Below, in pieces: positions 63,608 to 64,000 of a stretch of 64,000 nucleotides of DNA. Where the stretch lies: positions 558,001-622,000 of the forward strand of contig NZ_JAVRHX010000001.1 of NCBI RefSeq assembly GCF_031846345.1, written 5' to 3'. Numbering within the stretch: the first letter of the stretch is position 1; each line of letters begins with the position of its first letter. The stretch comes from Glaciecola petra (GTDB lineage Bacteria; Pseudomonadota; Gammaproteobacteria; Enterobacterales; Alteromonadaceae). Below the pieces are notes generated by a model. That model was not told the origin of the DNA. It searched no databases and was given only the letters and a program-made list of their open reading frames with translations. Both the position numbers and the translations under genes were made by a program.

Positions 63608-64000
63608 TAAGCTCTCCTTGCGTTAATGGTATTTGTTAATTGCTGTTTATCCATCACTTGGCGCCAATAGTGAATAACTACAATAATTGCAGATAACAAA
63701 AGAAATACTCGGAGAGGTTGACTAACCCTTAACGAAAAGCTTAAAAAACCATCAAATGCAAATACAAACATAGCGGCCAAACAGCCAACGTTGATAACAA
63801 ATAAACCTTCATGTTTAATTTTTAAGTTTTTAAACCCAGCCCATATGATATACAACCAAAACCACATATGTAAAAAGAGCCCCAAAATACCCAGTTCTCC
63901 CCACCACAAAAAGTAAATATTGTGTACAGGCGGAATCCATCCATTGTAGATACTTTCAGAAAAGCTCAAATAGGGCGGTAGCTCTAATGTATAGGAGTTT
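63607..64000 (-). CDS. O-antigen ligase/polymerase (Wzy_C type), C-terminal part (partial)
   Basis: The frame is open to the window edge, so the start lies beyond base 64000; a TTG at 63969 is internal. The 130 visible residues contain the hallmark loop IPPVHNIYFLWWGELGILGL (small-residue/HN...G-E-x-G) followed by three membrane helices, as in the C-terminus of Wzy polymerases and WaaL-type ligases. Which of the two it is cannot be told from this part. It overlaps the sulfotransferase ATG by one base. Confidence 0.82.
   Translation of the reverse strand, partial: NSYTLELPPYLSFSESIYNGWIPPVHNIYFLWWGELGILGLFLHMWFWLYIIWAGFKNLKIKHEGLFVINVGCLAAMFVFAFDGFLSFSLRVSQPLRVFLLLSAIIVVIHYWRQVMDKQQLTNTINARRA

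Noticed and set aside
63971..63983. GGCGGTAGCT resembling an ops (RfaH) element
   Set aside because: It is on the plus strand, while the genes there are transcribed from the minus strand, and it lies within coding sequence; probably chance.
1..64000. A CRISPR array or phage/toxin-antitoxin defence system
   Set aside because: No regularly spaced repeats, cas genes, phage structural genes or recognisable toxin-antitoxin pairs were found.

Overview
The window looks like chromosome of a marine gammaproteobacterium of the Alteromonadales (Glaciecola/Paraglaciecola/Alteromonas type). This is inferred from the lpxB-rnhB-dnaE-accA-tilS order, the tadA-mltF-purL block, moderate-to-low GC and a sulfated-polysaccharide locus; no 16S gene is present to confirm it. 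The sequence falls into three zones.

(1) 0-19.7 kb, core genome: the end of lpxB, then rnhB, dnaE, accA, tilS, a GGDEF diguanylate cyclase, a CPA2 (Kef-type) cation/proton antiporter, a PspB-like small membrane protein, tadA, an unlisted 50-codon basic mini-gene, mltF, purL, an Smr-domain gene and a TonB-dependent receptor.

(2) 19.7-47.2 kb, accessory zone. It is bounded on the right by an intact tRNA-Arg(CCU) and on the left by a 45-nt copy of the 3' part of such a tRNA in the same orientation. That is the geometry of an element integrated at a tRNA 3' end, although no integrase is visible and the copies differ at 5 of 45 positions. Its first part and part of its middle are a redox/quinone-type set (AraC, AhpD-like, NmrA-like, two LysR, DoxX, glutathionyl-hydroquinone reductase, DUF1772, pirin, FMN reductase). 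Interleaved is the main finding: a self-contained regulon. Six promoters carry the exact direct repeat TTCACA-N5-TTCACA followed 10 nt later by a -10-like hexamer, each pointing at a gene. The targets are an exported protein, a DJ-1-like protein with an OmpR-type response regulator and histidine kinase, an FtsX/YbbP-type ABC exporter, an alpha/beta hydrolase with a lipoprotein, a membrane serine hydrolase and an exported hydrolase. The embedded response regulator is the obvious candidate to bind these sites, which would make an undescribed envelope-sensing circuit with its own effectors.

(3) 47.4-64 kb, surface polysaccharide locus: a fatty acid desaturase, glycosyltransferases (one a GT2-GT26 fusion), a GH51-like lipoprotein, UDP-xylose synthase, a PEP-CTERM-like protein, a CDP-glucose 4,6-dehydratase with an SDR and a C-methyltransferase (a C-methyl-branched deoxysugar is inferred), two hexapeptide acetyltransferases, a Wzx-type flippase, a sulfotransferase and the end of an O-antigen ligase/polymerase that runs off the window. 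Functions rest on motif and family recognition by eye; no database search was run.
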